The notes below the pieces were generated by a model. The model did not search any database. It was not told the origin of the DNA and saw only the letters and a list, made by a program, of their open reading frames with translations. A stretch of 56,094 nucleotides of DNA. It comes from an uncultured Phycisphaerales bacterium. GTDB taxonomy: Bacteria; Planctomycetota; Phycisphaerae; Sedimentisphaerales; Anaerobacaceae. Below are positions 34,429 to 43,245 of this stretch, piece after piece. Numbering within the stretch: the stretch's first letter is position 1; every line of letters begins with the position of its first letter. A program made the position numbers and the translations under genes. The DNA lies in assembly GCA_937927975.1 (NCBI GenBank), contig CALEZT010000227.1, positions 1 to 56,094 of the forward strand, given 5' to 3'.

Positions 34429-35340
34429 TTACGGTTGCGTCTGCTGCTCCTGGTACTTCCATTCGAAGTTGCAGACGTCGTCGGCGGTGCCGTACTCGTT
34501 GTCCCAGCCCGCGGAGATCAGGATGTACTGATCGGGACGGAAAGGCCGGGAGGCCGTCGTGATCTTGTCGCTCTTGGTGTTCATGTAGAACCGCAGAGGG
34601 GTCGCCAGGCTGTGCGTGGATGCCGTGGTGGTCCCGCCCGTCATCCAGGGCTTGTTGAGGGCGATCAGGCTGTTGTTGTCCATGTAATTGTAGATGTTTC
34701 CGCCGTTGCTGGTCTCGGACATCGGCAGGGCCGCATCGTGCTGCGTGTTGGCGGTATCCGCTCGGTAGTACAGAATCGGCATGCCGGTCTTCTTTCCGGA
34801 TGGCATCTGCCGCTCATAGACGTCACAGAGCACACGGGAGGTCCCCAGGAAGGTCCCCACGTTGCCGTAAATGTCCGTCATCTGCCAGGCGTTGGCGCTC
34901 TCAGCCTGCAGATAGGGCCCCCTGCGGGCCGTCAGGGTCGCGGCACGGGCCACTTCGCTCATCTGGTCGATGTTCGCTGGATAGAGCACCTCTCCCGACG
35001 CGCTGAGCCCGTTTCGCCGGAAGGCCGAATTGGAGTGGAACCCCAGAAGGTCCTGTCCCATCAAGGCTTCGCACAGCTTCATCGCGCCGCAATAAGGAAG
35101 CCCATCCGGATCCAGGGCGGCGGAGGCCGGGTAGCTGCCGTACTCGTTGTTGAACAGCTCGATAGCCGCGTCCATGCTGTGAAGCTGGGCCTTCTGCTTT
35201 ACGAGCGTCGCGTAGCGCCGGGCCTTGTTCAACGCCGGGACCAGCAGACCGATGAGGATCACGATGATGCTCATGACGGTCAGCAGTTCCACGATGGTGA
35301 ACGCCCCTTTTCGTTTGGCCTGGTTGATGGTCGGTTTCAT
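34429..35340 (-). CDS. GspG-like pseudopilin, expanded paralogue
   Basis: The 303-residue protein begins MKPTINQAKRKGAFTIVELL, a prepilin signal (G-AFTIVE), with a helix followed by KQKAQLHSMDAAIELFNNEY and GSYPASAALDP. It shares with 33434 the segment GQDLLGFHSNSAF and ends SAGWDNEYGTADDVCNFEWK, again the GspG-type Ca2+ loop. The central part is predicted to be an inserted exported domain. It is the first pseudopilin after the pilC/gspF gene, 62 nt downstream of it. Which of the three GspG-like genes is the main subunit cannot be judged from sequence. Confidence 0.78.
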   Translation of the reverse strand: MKPTINQAKRKGAFTIVELLTVMSIIVILIGLLVPALNKARRYATLVKQKAQLHSMDAAIELFNNEYGSYPASAALDPDGLPYCGAMKLCEALMGQDLLGFHSNSAFRRNGLSASGEVLYPANIDQMSEVARAATLTARRGPYLQAESANAWQMTDIYGNVGTFLGTSRVLCDVYERQMPSGKKTGMPILYYRADTANTQHDAALPMSETSNGGNIYNYMDNNSLIALNKPWMTGGTTTASTHSLATPLRFYMNTKSDKITTASRPFRPDQYILISAGWDNEYGTADDVCNFEWKYQEQQTQP

Positions 35341-35402
35341 GGTCTTCTCCTTTTACAACTGGTGCACGACAACTTGGATCTTCGATCTTGCAGGATTCCG
35401 GG

Positions 35403-36665
35403 TCAACCGCCGGAGGAGCCCAGGCTGGTGATGACCTGGATCATCGGCAGGAACACCGCCAACACAATAATCATCACGATGCTGCCCAGGCCGATGATCA
35501 TGATCGGCTCGAGCATCGACATCAGGCCGCCGACGAGCACGTCCACCTGCTCGTCGTACTGGTCGGCCACTTTCAACAGCATTTTGTCGAGGTCGCCGGT
35601 CTCTTCGCCGACGGCCACCATGTTCGCCACGAGCAAGTCCACCGTCTTGGACAGCCGCAAGGGGCCTGCGAACGTGTCGCCCTGGCGGATGGAGTTGTGG
35701 ACCGCGGTGAGCATGTTCGCGTACACCTCATTACCGGCGGTCTCTCTCGTGACATTGATCGCGTCGAGAATCGGCACGCCCGCGCTGATCAGGGTGCCCA
35801 GCGTTCGCGTCCACCGCGTGATGGACACCTTGCTGGTCAACTGCCCGAGCACCGGGAGCCTCAACTGGACCGCGTCCAGCACCAGGCGGACCGGACGGAA
35901 CCGCCGGAGGAAGCGCGTCAGAAACACGATCGCAACCGGCACGCCGGCCAGCCAGGCCCACCCAAAGTCCTTGGCGATCCAGGAACTGATGCCCAGCACG
36001 GTGGTCGTAACGGGGTTCAGCTTGCCGCCGACCATTTCGGTGAGCACCGACTCGAACTGGGGAATCACGAAGAGCATCAGGCCCATCAGGATGCCGAACG
36101 CGGCGATGAGCACGACGATCGGGTAAATCATGGCGCCCTTGACGCGCGCCTTGAGCCGCTCGGCCTTCTCCTTGAAGTCCGCGACGCGAGACAGGATCAG
36201 GTCGAGCACGCCGCCCGCCTCGCCTGCGGCGATCATGTTCACGAACAGCCGGTCGAAGCAGCGGGGATACTTGGCGAACGCCTCCGACAGGGTCGAGCCG
36301 CCTTCGATGTCGTCGGCGACGTACCCGATGATCCGCTTGAAGTTGCCCTTCTTCTGCTGCTCTTCGAGAATGCGCAGGGACCGCAACACAGGTAGACCCG
36401 CGTCCTGGAGGGTCGAGAGCTGCCGGGCGAACTGCGTGACGAAGCGGATTTTGACCTTGGCCCCGGCGCCCCGACGCTTCTTGGCCCTGGCCGCCGCGCC
36501 TTTGCCCCCCGCCTTGGCGGCCGTCGCGGCCTTGGACCGGACCTTCGTGGGGAAATACCCCATGTTGCGGATCTTGCTGATCGCTTCCTTTTCGCTGAGA
36601 GCTTCGATCTCGTCCTTGATCTCGACGCCCTGGGAATCCAGCGCCACATACTGGAAAACCGGCAT
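35403..36665 (-). CDS. GspF/PilC inner membrane platform protein
   Basis: The 420-residue protein forms the inner-membrane platform that links the assembly ATPase to pilin. It begins MPVFQYVALDSQGVEIKDEI, as in GspF, and has two T2SSF domains. The first (about 75-200) has FARQLSTLQDAGLPVLRSL and NMIAAGEAGGVLDLIL; the second (about 275-400) has LGTLISAGVPILDAINVTRE and MVAVGEETGDLDKML. Transmembrane segments lie near 170-200, 220-240 and 385-410. A basic linker after residue 45 (KAGGKGAAARAKKRR) is longer than usual. It lies between the GspE-like ATPase and the first pseudopilin gene. Confidence 0.93.
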   Translation of the reverse strand: MPVFQYVALDSQGVEIKDEIEALSEKEAISKIRNMGYFPTKVRSKAATAAKAGGKGAAARAKKRRGAGAKVKIRFVTQFARQLSTLQDAGLPVLRSLRILEEQQKKGNFKRIIGYVADDIEGGSTLSEAFAKYPRCFDRLFVNMIAAGEAGGVLDLILSRVADFKEKAERLKARVKGAMIYPIVVLIAAFGILMGLMLFVIPQFESVLTEMVGGKLNPVTTTVLGISSWIAKDFGWAWLAGVPVAIVFLTRFLRRFRPVRLVLDAVQLRLPVLGQLTSKVSITRWTRTLGTLISAGVPILDAINVTRETAGNEVYANMLTAVHNSIRQGDTFAGPLRLSKTVDLLVANMVAVGEETGDLDKMLLKVADQYDEQVDVLVGGLMSMLEPIMIIGLGSIVMIIVLAVFLPMIQVITSLGSSGG

Positions 36666-36721
36666 ACTCCTACCTCACTTTCCCTTGTCCGTTAGCGTAA
36701 CCAGCAATTCGAGCGATCGGA

Positions 36722-38488
36722 TTATCCTTCGATCATCGTCTCCCGCGCGATCTCGTCGACGGTCGTCAGGCCGTCGTAGATCGCGGCCAGGCCGTTTTCC
36801 CGCAGGGGCCGCATCCCTGCCTTGAGCGACGCCATGCGAAGCACGTTCGTCGAGGCGCGGTTCATGATCAGCTCCCGGATTTCCTCGTTGAACACCATGA
36901 TTTCGAACACGCCGAGTCGGCCCTTGTAGCCGGTGCCGTTGCAGCGGCTGCATCCCCGCCCATAATAGAACTTCTTGCCCTTGATGTCGTCCTCGGTCAG
37001 GCGGAGGTCCTTGAGCTGCGCTTCGCTCGGCTCGAACGCGGTCTTGCAGCCGGTGCAGATCTTTCGCACGAGCCGCTGGGCCACGATGCCTTCGATGGTG
37101 GCCGTCAGAAGGAAGGGCTCCACACCCAAGTCCAGCAGACGGGCGATCGAGCTCGGAGCGTCGTTCGTGTGCAGGGTCGTGAAGACCAGGTGGCCGGTCA
37201 GGGACGACTGGGCCGCGATTTCCGCGGTCTCCAGGTCGCGGATTTCGCCGACCAGGATGATGTCCGGGTCCTGACGCAGGATGGCGCGGAGACAGCGGGC
37301 GAACGTCAACCCGATGTCCGGCTTCATCTGGCACTGGATCATCCCGTCCATATCGTACTCCACCGGGTCCTCGGTGGTGATGATCTTGGTGTCGATGGTG
37401 TTCAGTTCGTTGAGCGCCGCGTACAGCGTCGTCGTCTTGCCGCAACCGGTGGGCCCGGTGACGATGACGATGCCATTGGGCTTGTCGATCAACTGGCGGA
37501 AGGTCTTGACGTCTTCCGGCTGAAGGCCCAGCTTGTTGATGTCGAAGCTCACCTGGCTGCGGTCGAGGATACGAAGCACGACGCTCTCGCCGAACATGGT
37601 GGGCAACACGCTGACGCGAAGGTCCACGGGATTGCCCTGGACGGTCAGGGAGATACGACCGTCCTGAGGCAAACGCCGCTCGGCGATGTCCAAGCTGGCC
37701 ATAACTTTGATACGCGAGCTCAAGGCCGCCGCGATGTACTTGGGCGGGGGAATCATCTCGTAGAGCACGCCGTCGATGCGATAGCGCATCTTGTACTCGT
37801 TCTCGAACGGCTCGAAGTGAATGTCCGCGGCCTTGTCGCGAATCGCCTGGAGCAGCACGAGGTTCAGCAGCTTTTTCACCGGGTTCGATTCAGAGAGTTC
37901 CTTGAGCTCGTCCAAGTCGATGCTGGCGCTGCGGCCTTCGAATTCCTGGAGGAAGGAGTCCGACTGGATCTCATCGATCAGTTCGGTGATGTTGTCGTCC
38001 TGCTTGGTCTCATAATACTTGCCGATCGCGGCCTCCAGGCTGCCGCGATCGGTCATCTTGGCGACGATGGCGAAGCCCATGAGGGTTCGCAGATCGTCGG
38101 TGGCCCGGAAGTTGTCCACATTGTCCAGGACGACCGTCAACTCCTTCTTGTCCTTGTTGTGAGCGATCGGTAGGATATGAAAGGTCTTGGCCATCTGGGC
38201 CGGAACCTTCTCGATGACGTCGGCGGGAATGTCCAGCCCGTCGATGCCGATGTACTCGATGCCGCGCTGGGCCGCCAGGGCGATCTGAAGGCGGGGTTCA
38301 TCGACCAATCCCAATTCCATGAGGATCTGCCCCAGGCGGATACCGCCCCCTCGCTTCTTCTGGATCTCAAGGCACTCGTGGACCTTATCACGGCTCAGCA
38401 GTCCCATCTTCATCAGGATCCTGCCGATCGGTCGGCCGCGGAGCTGCTCGACTGGAGGGAGCTTTTCGATTGCCTTACCGTTACCCAT
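36722..38488 (-). CDS. GspE/PilB-type assembly ATPase (1)
   Basis: The 588-residue protein powers assembly of pseudopilin or pilin. An N-terminal MshEN/GspEII_N-like domain (about 20-160) begins RPIGRILMKMGLLS and repeats the pattern GLVDEPRLQIAL, followed by a catalytic domain (about 200-560). The Walker A motif is TGPTGCGKTTTLYAAL, then ITTEDPVEYDM (Asp box), AILRQDPDIILVGEIRD (Walker B) and HTNDAPSS (His box). A zinc tetracysteine element is present: CTGCKTAF and CSRCNGTG. It is close to the second ATPase at 39882-41654. AAGGG is 8 nt before the ATG at 38488, which I prefer over 38494 by six nt. Confidence 0.93.
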   Translation of the reverse strand: MGNGKAIEKLPPVEQLRGRPIGRILMKMGLLSRDKVHECLEIQKKRGGGIRLGQILMELGLVDEPRLQIALAAQRGIEYIGIDGLDIPADVIEKVPAQMAKTFHILPIAHNKDKKELTVVLDNVDNFRATDDLRTLMGFAIVAKMTDRGSLEAAIGKYYETKQDDNITELIDEIQSDSFLQEFEGRSASIDLDELKELSESNPVKKLLNLVLLQAIRDKAADIHFEPFENEYKMRYRIDGVLYEMIPPPKYIAAALSSRIKVMASLDIAERRLPQDGRISLTVQGNPVDLRVSVLPTMFGESVVLRILDRSQVSFDINKLGLQPEDVKTFRQLIDKPNGIVIVTGPTGCGKTTTLYAALNELNTIDTKIITTEDPVEYDMDGMIQCQMKPDIGLTFARCLRAILRQDPDIILVGEIRDLETAEIAAQSSLTGHLVFTTLHTNDAPSSIARLLDLGVEPFLLTATIEGIVAQRLVRKICTGCKTAFEPSEAQLKDLRLTEDDIKGKKFYYGRGCSRCNGTGYKGRLGVFEIMVFNEEIRELIMNRASTNVLRMASLKAGMRPLRENGLAAIYDGLTTVDEIARETMIEG

Positions 38489-38528
38489 CGCCATAACCCT
38501 TAAACACCCTATAATCCAGTACGACCTT

Positions 38529-38557
38529 ATTGTATCGAAGTAAACACTTATTTTACA
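38529..38557 (-). promoter_or_regulatory. Possible promoter ahead of the first GspE/PilB gene
   Basis: In an AT-rich stretch on the minus strand, TGTAAA (38552-38557), a 17-nt spacer and TACAAT (38529-38534) form a possible sigma-70 promoter, giving a leader of about 34 nt before the ATG at 38488. The -35 box is poor, so confidence is low. Together with the hairpin at 38616 it would let the ATPase/pseudopilin part be transcribed apart from pilT. Confidence 0.3.
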
Positions 38558-38615
38558 GAAAATTACAATTCGGACATCTGGTTAATAGGACACCGACAAG
38601 TGCCCCGATAACAAA

Positions 38616-38650
38616 GGAATGCCCTCGGGTATTCAAACGGGAGGGCTTCC
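38616..38650 (-). terminator. Hairpin in the gap after pilT
   Basis: On the minus strand GGAAGCCCTC and GAGGGCATTCC pair into a stem of 10 bp with one bulge and a 14-nt loop, followed by TTTGTT. The hairpin lies 54 nt after the pilT stop and before the ATPase gene. It may be a weak rho-independent terminator or an attenuator that splits the operon. Confidence 0.35.
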
Positions 38651-38703
38651 ATCCGTGCCCTGTCGCCTGGGGTCCCCCGTGCCGTCGGAAGACGCCCGAA
38701 CCG

Positions 38704-39855
38704 TCACGTCTTGAGAATCGGTCCGAGGTCTTCGAGTTCCTTCTTGGCGTCTTCTGCCTTCTTCTTGAGCTTGCCCTTGGCGCCCGCGATCTTGGCCAAG
38801 GCCTTTTCCTGGAGAGCGCCGGGAGCCCGACCCTTGTCCAACATCTCCTCCAGGGTGATCTTGCCAATGTCGTAGAGGTTCCAGAGGTGTTCGTCGAGCA
38901 ACTGCATGCCCAGTTTCTTGCCGGTCTGGATACTCGAATCGATACGGTAGGTTTTGTTCTCGCGGATCAGGTTGGCGATCGCGGGTGTGACGACCATGAA
39001 TTCATAGGCCGCGATGCGCCCCCGCCCGGTCGCCAGAGGGCACAACGCCTGACTCAGCACAGCGATCAGGTTTCCACTCAACTGAATTCGGATCTGCTCC
39101 TGCTGGTCCGTCGGGAACACGTCGATGATACGGTTGACCGTGCCGGCGGCGCTGGTCGTGTGGACCGTACTGAACACCAAGTGTCCCGTCTCCGCAGCAC
39201 GCACGGCCGCTTCGATAGTCTCCAAATCTCGCAACTCACCGACGAGGATGACGTCGGGGTCCTGTCGCAACACGCGTCGGAGGGCCTCGGCGAAGCTCGG
39301 CACGTCCACGCCCACTTCTCGCTGGTTGATGATTGATTTCTTGTGCGGATGGTAATACTCAATGGGGTCCTCAACCGTCACAATATGGCGATCGAAGTTC
39401 TCGTTGATGTAGTTGATCATCGTGGCCAGGGTGGTTGTCTTGCCGCTGCCGGTCGGTCCGGTAACCAAGAACAATCCTCGAGGCCGCCGGCACAAAGCCG
39501 CGCAAATCTTCGGAAGCCCCAGTTCCTCAAACGTCAGGATCTTGTAGGGAATCTGCCGAAGGACCATGGCGATGGTGCCCTTCTGCTTGAACACCGAGAC
39601 ACGAAAACGCGCCGCAGTGCCAAAGGCGAAACCATAGTCGGTTCCTCCTTCTTCCTGGAGCTCCTGCTGGCATCGTTCCGGCGTGATGCTCTTCATCAGG
39701 GCGGCCGTATCATCCGGCTCCAATACCTTGGTCTCGAGGGACCGCAAGTGCCCGTCGATCCGAATGACCGGCGGACGACCGATAGAGAGGTGGATATCGG
39801 ATCCCCCTTGGCTTACGCACGCATGGAGGAGTCTGTCCATGTTCAGTGTTCCCAT
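38704..39855 (-). CDS. pilT: PilT-type twitching/retraction ATPase
   Basis: PilT-type ATPases disassemble pilin and so retract type IV pili. The 383-residue protein begins MGTLNMDRLLHACVSQGGSDIHLS and has VTGPTGSGKTTTLATMINYI (Walker A), VTVEDPIEYYHPHKKSIINQ, VLRQDPDVILVGELRDLETI (Walker B), HTTSAAGTVNRIIDVFP (His box), and a C-terminal AIRZL-like position filled by AYEFMVVTPAIANLIRENKT. The C-terminus is rich in Lys/Ala. Its presence points to a retractable pilus more than to a pure secretion pseudopilus. It lies between two GspE/PilB-type ATPases; AAGGA precedes the start. Confidence 0.93.
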   Translation of the reverse strand: MGTLNMDRLLHACVSQGGSDIHLSIGRPPVIRIDGHLRSLETKVLEPDDTAALMKSITPERCQQELQEEGGTDYGFAFGTAARFRVSVFKQKGTIAMVLRQIPYKILTFEELGLPKICAALCRRPRGLFLVTGPTGSGKTTTLATMINYINENFDRHIVTVEDPIEYYHPHKKSIINQREVGVDVPSFAEALRRVLRQDPDVILVGELRDLETIEAAVRAAETGHLVFSTVHTTSAAGTVNRIIDVFPTDQQEQIRIQLSGNLIAVLSQALCPLATGRGRIAAYEFMVVTPAIANLIRENKTYRIDSSIQTGKKLGMQLLDEHLWNLYDIGKITLEEMLDKGRAPGALQEKALAKIAGAKGKLKKKAEDAKKELEDLGPILKT

Positions 39856-39881
39856 CAGTGTTCCTTTGCCAAGATATGGTT

Positions 39882-41654
39882 CTACTCCGCTACAATGCCT
39901 TCGACCTGCGCGTTTCGCGAGACCTCTTCGGCGGTGGTCACCCCGCCAAATACCTTCAATACCCCGTCCTCTGCCAGGGTTCTCATGCCGCTGGCCTTGG
40001 CCGCGACCCGCAGTTCGCTGGTGGTGGCCCTCTTATAGGCCAGTTCGCGCAACTCGGCATTCATTTCGATCATCTCGAAGATGCCCTTACGGCCCTTGTA
40101 ACCGGTGTTCTGGCAGGCGCTACAGCCGGCTCCCTTATAGACCGGACGCTTCTTGATTTCCGCCGGGTCGATGCCCAGGAGCTTCAGGTGCTTGGGATTG
40201 GGGTTCTCGTCCACAACCTTGCACTTCTTGCATATGACGCGGACCAGACGCTGAGCCATGATGGCCTGGATGGAGCTGGCCACAAGGAAGGGCTTGACCC
40301 CCATATCGATCAAACGGGTGATGGCGCCGCATGCATCGTTTGTGTGCAGGGTACTGAAGACCAAGTGGCCTGTCAGAGCGGCCTGGATGGCGATGTTGGC
40401 CACCTCGCCGTCGCGGATTTCGCCGACCAGGATGATGTTCGGCGCCTGACGCAGCATGGCGCGAAGAATCTTGTCGAAGCTCAGTCCGATCTCGTGGCGG
40501 ACCTGGCACTGGTTCATGCCGGCGAAGTTGTACTCCACCGGGTCCTCGGCCGTGATGATCTTCTTGTCGGGTTTGTTCAGCTCCTGGAGGGCGGCGTACA
40601 GGGTCGTGGTCTTGCCGCTACCGGTCGGACCGGTCACCAGGAAGATTCCGTTGGGTCGCTTGATGATTTGCTGGAAGGTCGCGTAATTATCGGTCGCAAA
40701 ACCGAGAGACTCGATGCCGATGTTGACGGCGTCGGGCCGCAAGATACGAAGCACCACGCTGGGCCCGTGTACGCCAGGCAGCGAGGAGACGCGAAAGTCG
40801 ATGTCCGTGCCTGCGATGTTTCGCTTGATACGACCGTCCTGGGGCAACCGCTTCTCGGCGATGTCCATGCCGGAAAGAATCTTGAAGCGGGTAACCAGGG
40901 GATTCTGCATGTTCTTGGGGATGTTGTCCTTCTCGAGACAGACGCCGTCGACGCGGTAGCGGATGCGAACACGGTCCCCCATGGGCTCAATGTGAATATC
41001 GCTGGCCCTCATGTGGTAGGCCGTGTCGATGATCAGGTTCACCAGTTTGATGATCGGACCTTCATCGGCGCTGTCGCCGGCCTGAATCCGCATGGCCGCG
41101 GCCTGCAACTCGTGACCGGCCTCCGCCAATTCGGCCGCCGTGGCGTCGATACTGTGCTTGAGCCGGTCGTCCTCGACCGAATTGGCCGTCTTCGCGTCGC
41201 CGGTGTCGCCGCCAGCCGGTTTGGAGACCAGGGATTCGTCGATATACGCGCGAATCTTCTTGGGATTGGCCACATAACACTCCAGCTCCTTGTTCAGACG
41301 GAGCCGGACCGAGTCCATCATATCGAGATCCATCGGGTCGCCGATGATCAGCTTCAGACGCCCGTTGTCGGCGCTTAAGGGAAGGATATTGTGGCGCTTG
41401 ATGAGATCCTCGGGGATGATCTTCGTGGCGTCCGGCGGGATGGGGGCCTGATCGACGTCCACGTACTTGAGGCCGAACTGTTTGGCGATCGCCTTGGCCA
41501 GCGTGTCCTCATTGATCAGTCCCAGATCGATCAGAACCTGCCCCAGCCTCTTGTTGCTGGTCTTGGCTGTCTTGATCGCATTGATCAGAGCTTGCTTCTC
41601 TACCAAGCCTGCCTTATAGAGGATTTCCCCTAAGTGCATGCGTTGTTTGGTCAT
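39882..41654 (-). CDS. GspE/PilB-type assembly ATPase (2)
   Basis: The 590-residue protein begins MTKQRMHLGEILYKAGLVEK and has a MshEN/GspEII_N domain (about 1-155: KQALINAIKTAKTSNKRLGQ, IDLGLINEDTLAKAI). The catalytic domain carries VTGPTGSGKTTTLYAALQEL (Walker A), ITAEDPVEYNFAGMNQCQV, AMLRQAPNIILVGEIRDGE (Walker B) and HTNDACGAITRL (His box). The zinc tetracysteine motif is CKKCKVVD and CSACQNTG. It is a paralogue of the ATPase at 36722, with about the same length. It is the first gene of the operon, with a strong promoter just upstream, and precedes pilT by 26 nt. Both ATPases appear intact, so they could serve two processes or form a mixed motor. Confidence 0.93.
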   Translation of the reverse strand: MTKQRMHLGEILYKAGLVEKQALINAIKTAKTSNKRLGQVLIDLGLINEDTLAKAIAKQFGLKYVDVDQAPIPPDATKIIPEDLIKRHNILPLSADNGRLKLIIGDPMDLDMMDSVRLRLNKELECYVANPKKIRAYIDESLVSKPAGGDTGDAKTANSVEDDRLKHSIDATAAELAEAGHELQAAAMRIQAGDSADEGPIIKLVNLIIDTAYHMRASDIHIEPMGDRVRIRYRVDGVCLEKDNIPKNMQNPLVTRFKILSGMDIAEKRLPQDGRIKRNIAGTDIDFRVSSLPGVHGPSVVLRILRPDAVNIGIESLGFATDNYATFQQIIKRPNGIFLVTGPTGSGKTTTLYAALQELNKPDKKIITAEDPVEYNFAGMNQCQVRHEIGLSFDKILRAMLRQAPNIILVGEIRDGEVANIAIQAALTGHLVFSTLHTNDACGAITRLIDMGVKPFLVASSIQAIMAQRLVRVICKKCKVVDENPNPKHLKLLGIDPAEIKKRPVYKGAGCSACQNTGYKGRKGIFEMIEMNAELRELAYKRATTSELRVAAKASGMRTLAEDGVLKVFGGVTTAEEVSRNAQVEGIVAE

Positions 41655-41688
41655 ACAACAAACCTCAAGTGCTGCCGCTAGTTACGTC

Positions 41689-41717
41689 AGTATAATCTTT
41701 TCGTGGCAGCCTGTCAA
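41689..41717 (-). promoter_or_regulatory. Near-consensus sigma-70 promoter of the pilus/secretion operon
   Basis: On the minus strand TTGACA (41712-41717, perfect -35), a 17-nt spacer and TATACT (41689-41694) precede the ATPase gene. Transcription should begin near 41682, giving a leader of about 28 nt that includes a GAGG ribosome site. The promoter is expected to be strong and constitutive. Confidence 0.8.
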
Positions 41718-41925
41718 TTCCGTAGTCATCGGCCATTTCCCGAGGCTCCTCCAGTCGCGTGTGCCCGACTCCATCGATGCACCCGCCACCTTCACACGAG
41801 CCATCTTACCCGCCCTGCCCCCATTGTCCATCTATTAGGAAAGATTTCACAGAAAGGCCGTGGTTTACGTGCTACGCGGGGGTCGATGTGCCCTGTCACG
41901 ACAGGCAGAGCCCGAAGGATTGCGG

Positions 41926-43245
41926 TCAGTCCGCCAGTTTCAGCCGCAGCAGGTTCAGGGCCGTCTGGGCAGCCCGCTGGCGGATCGAACTGCGATCCCA
42001 CGAGAAGACGTGTCGAATCCCTGTGGAAGGGTCCCGCCGGTCCCACGCGACGTGAGCCAATCCCACCGGCTTGACCTCGTTGCCAAAATAGCGCCAAACC
42101 TCGGTCCCGTCACGGCTGTCCAGGCCGATGTACACCAGGCCCACCGGCTTTGCCTCGCTCCCGCCGTCGGGACCTGCGATGCCGGTGATGCCGATGGCGT
42201 AATCGGCGTCGGATCGTCGCCTGGCGCCTTGAGCCATGCCTGCTGCGACCTGCTCGCTGACCGCACCGTATCGGTCGATCGCCTCCCCAGGCACCTCCAG
42301 TTCGCTCTGCTTGGCGGCGTTGCTGTAGGTGACCCAGCCGTAGGTGAAATACCGACTGGAGCCCGGCACGTCGGTGATCAGCGAAGCGAGCAGCCCCCCT
42401 GTGCAAGATTCCGCCACAGCCAGGGTCCGACCCAGCTCGGTCAGACGCTCCCCCACGACTTCCGCCAGTGTTTGGACGCCTGTTCCGTACACCAGATGCC
42501 CCACCGCGATCCGTAACGAGCGCTCCTGGCGAGCCGCCATCGCCTCGGCCTCGCTCTCCTCCGAGGCGGTCGCCACGACCTCCAGAGTGATCACGCCTTC
42601 ATGCACGGTGCAGTTGACCAGGGGGTTGCGTCCCCTTTCCATGGCGTCGCCGATCATCTCGGCGATTTTGGACTCGCCGGCGCCGAAGCAGCGGAGTCTC
42701 TTGACCACAATCACCTGCCCTGCAGCAAGCCTTCGCAGTTCCGGAAGGATGGACACATCGAGCATGTGCTTCATCTCACTGGGCACGCCGGGCATCGCGA
42801 ACAGCACCTTGCCGTCGAACTCGGCCCGGATGCCTGGGGCGGTCCCTTTCCGGTTCTCAATGGCCGTCGCGCCACTGGGAATGCAGGCCTGGATCGTATT
42901 TCGCGCAGGCATCTCGACGCCCCGGCGGTCGAAGAACTCCCGCAACGCCGCGACGAGGTCGTCCCGAAGAACCAACTCCACTCCCAGAAAACCCGCGATC
43001 GCCTGTCGCGTCAGGTCGTCGTCGGTGGGTCCCAGACCGCCCGAGAGGATGAGGATATCGGATTCCTCGCAGGCCTGGGCGAGCTTTCGTCGAATCGCGG
43101 GCTCCTCGTCGCCGACGCAATAGACGCCGACCACCGGGATTCCTGCGATCCGCAGTTGCGCCTCGATATAGGCGGCGTTCGTATCGACGGTCTTGCCGCT
43201 GAGCAACTCGTTGCCAATACTGATAATGCTGGCCTTCTTCTGCAT
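41926..43245 (-). CDS. cinA: CinA-family protein (nicotinamide-nucleotide amidohydrolase/MoCF), with internal duplication
   Basis: The 439-residue protein has an N-terminal MoCF/ADP-ribose pyrophosphatase-like domain (about 1-170: ASIISIGNELLSGKTVDTNA, LILSGGLGPTDDDLTRQAI, FAMPGVPSEMKHML) and a C-terminal CinA amidohydrolase domain (about 265-439: LAVAESCTGGLLASLITDVP, GVITLEVVATAS before it, and IGITGIAGPDGGSEAKPVG). The latter recycles NMN to nicotinic acid mononucleotide. An apparent duplication lies at about 364-417: EAKPVGLVYIGLDSRDG is followed by EVKPVGLAHVAWDRRD. The normal CinA end (RQRAAQTALNLLRLKL) then resumes. The gene begins at a TGATG overlap with the alcohol dehydrogenase stop, so the two are co-translated. 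Confidence 0.9.
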   Translation of the reverse strand: MQKKASIISIGNELLSGKTVDTNAAYIEAQLRIAGIPVVGVYCVGDEEPAIRRKLAQACEESDILILSGGLGPTDDDLTRQAIAGFLGVELVLRDDLVAALREFFDRRGVEMPARNTIQACIPSGATAIENRKGTAPGIRAEFDGKVLFAMPGVPSEMKHMLDVSILPELRRLAAGQVIVVKRLRCFGAGESKIAEMIGDAMERGRNPLVNCTVHEGVITLEVVATASEESEAEAMAARQERSLRIAVGHLVYGTGVQTLAEVVGERLTELGRTLAVAESCTGGLLASLITDVPGSSRYFTYGWVTYSNAAKQSELEVPGEAIDRYGAVSEQVAAGMAQGARRRSDADYAIGITGIAGPDGGSEAKPVGLVYIGLDSRDGTEVWRYFGNEVKPVGLAHVAWDRRDPSTGIRHVFSWDRSSIRQRAAQTALNLLRLKLAD

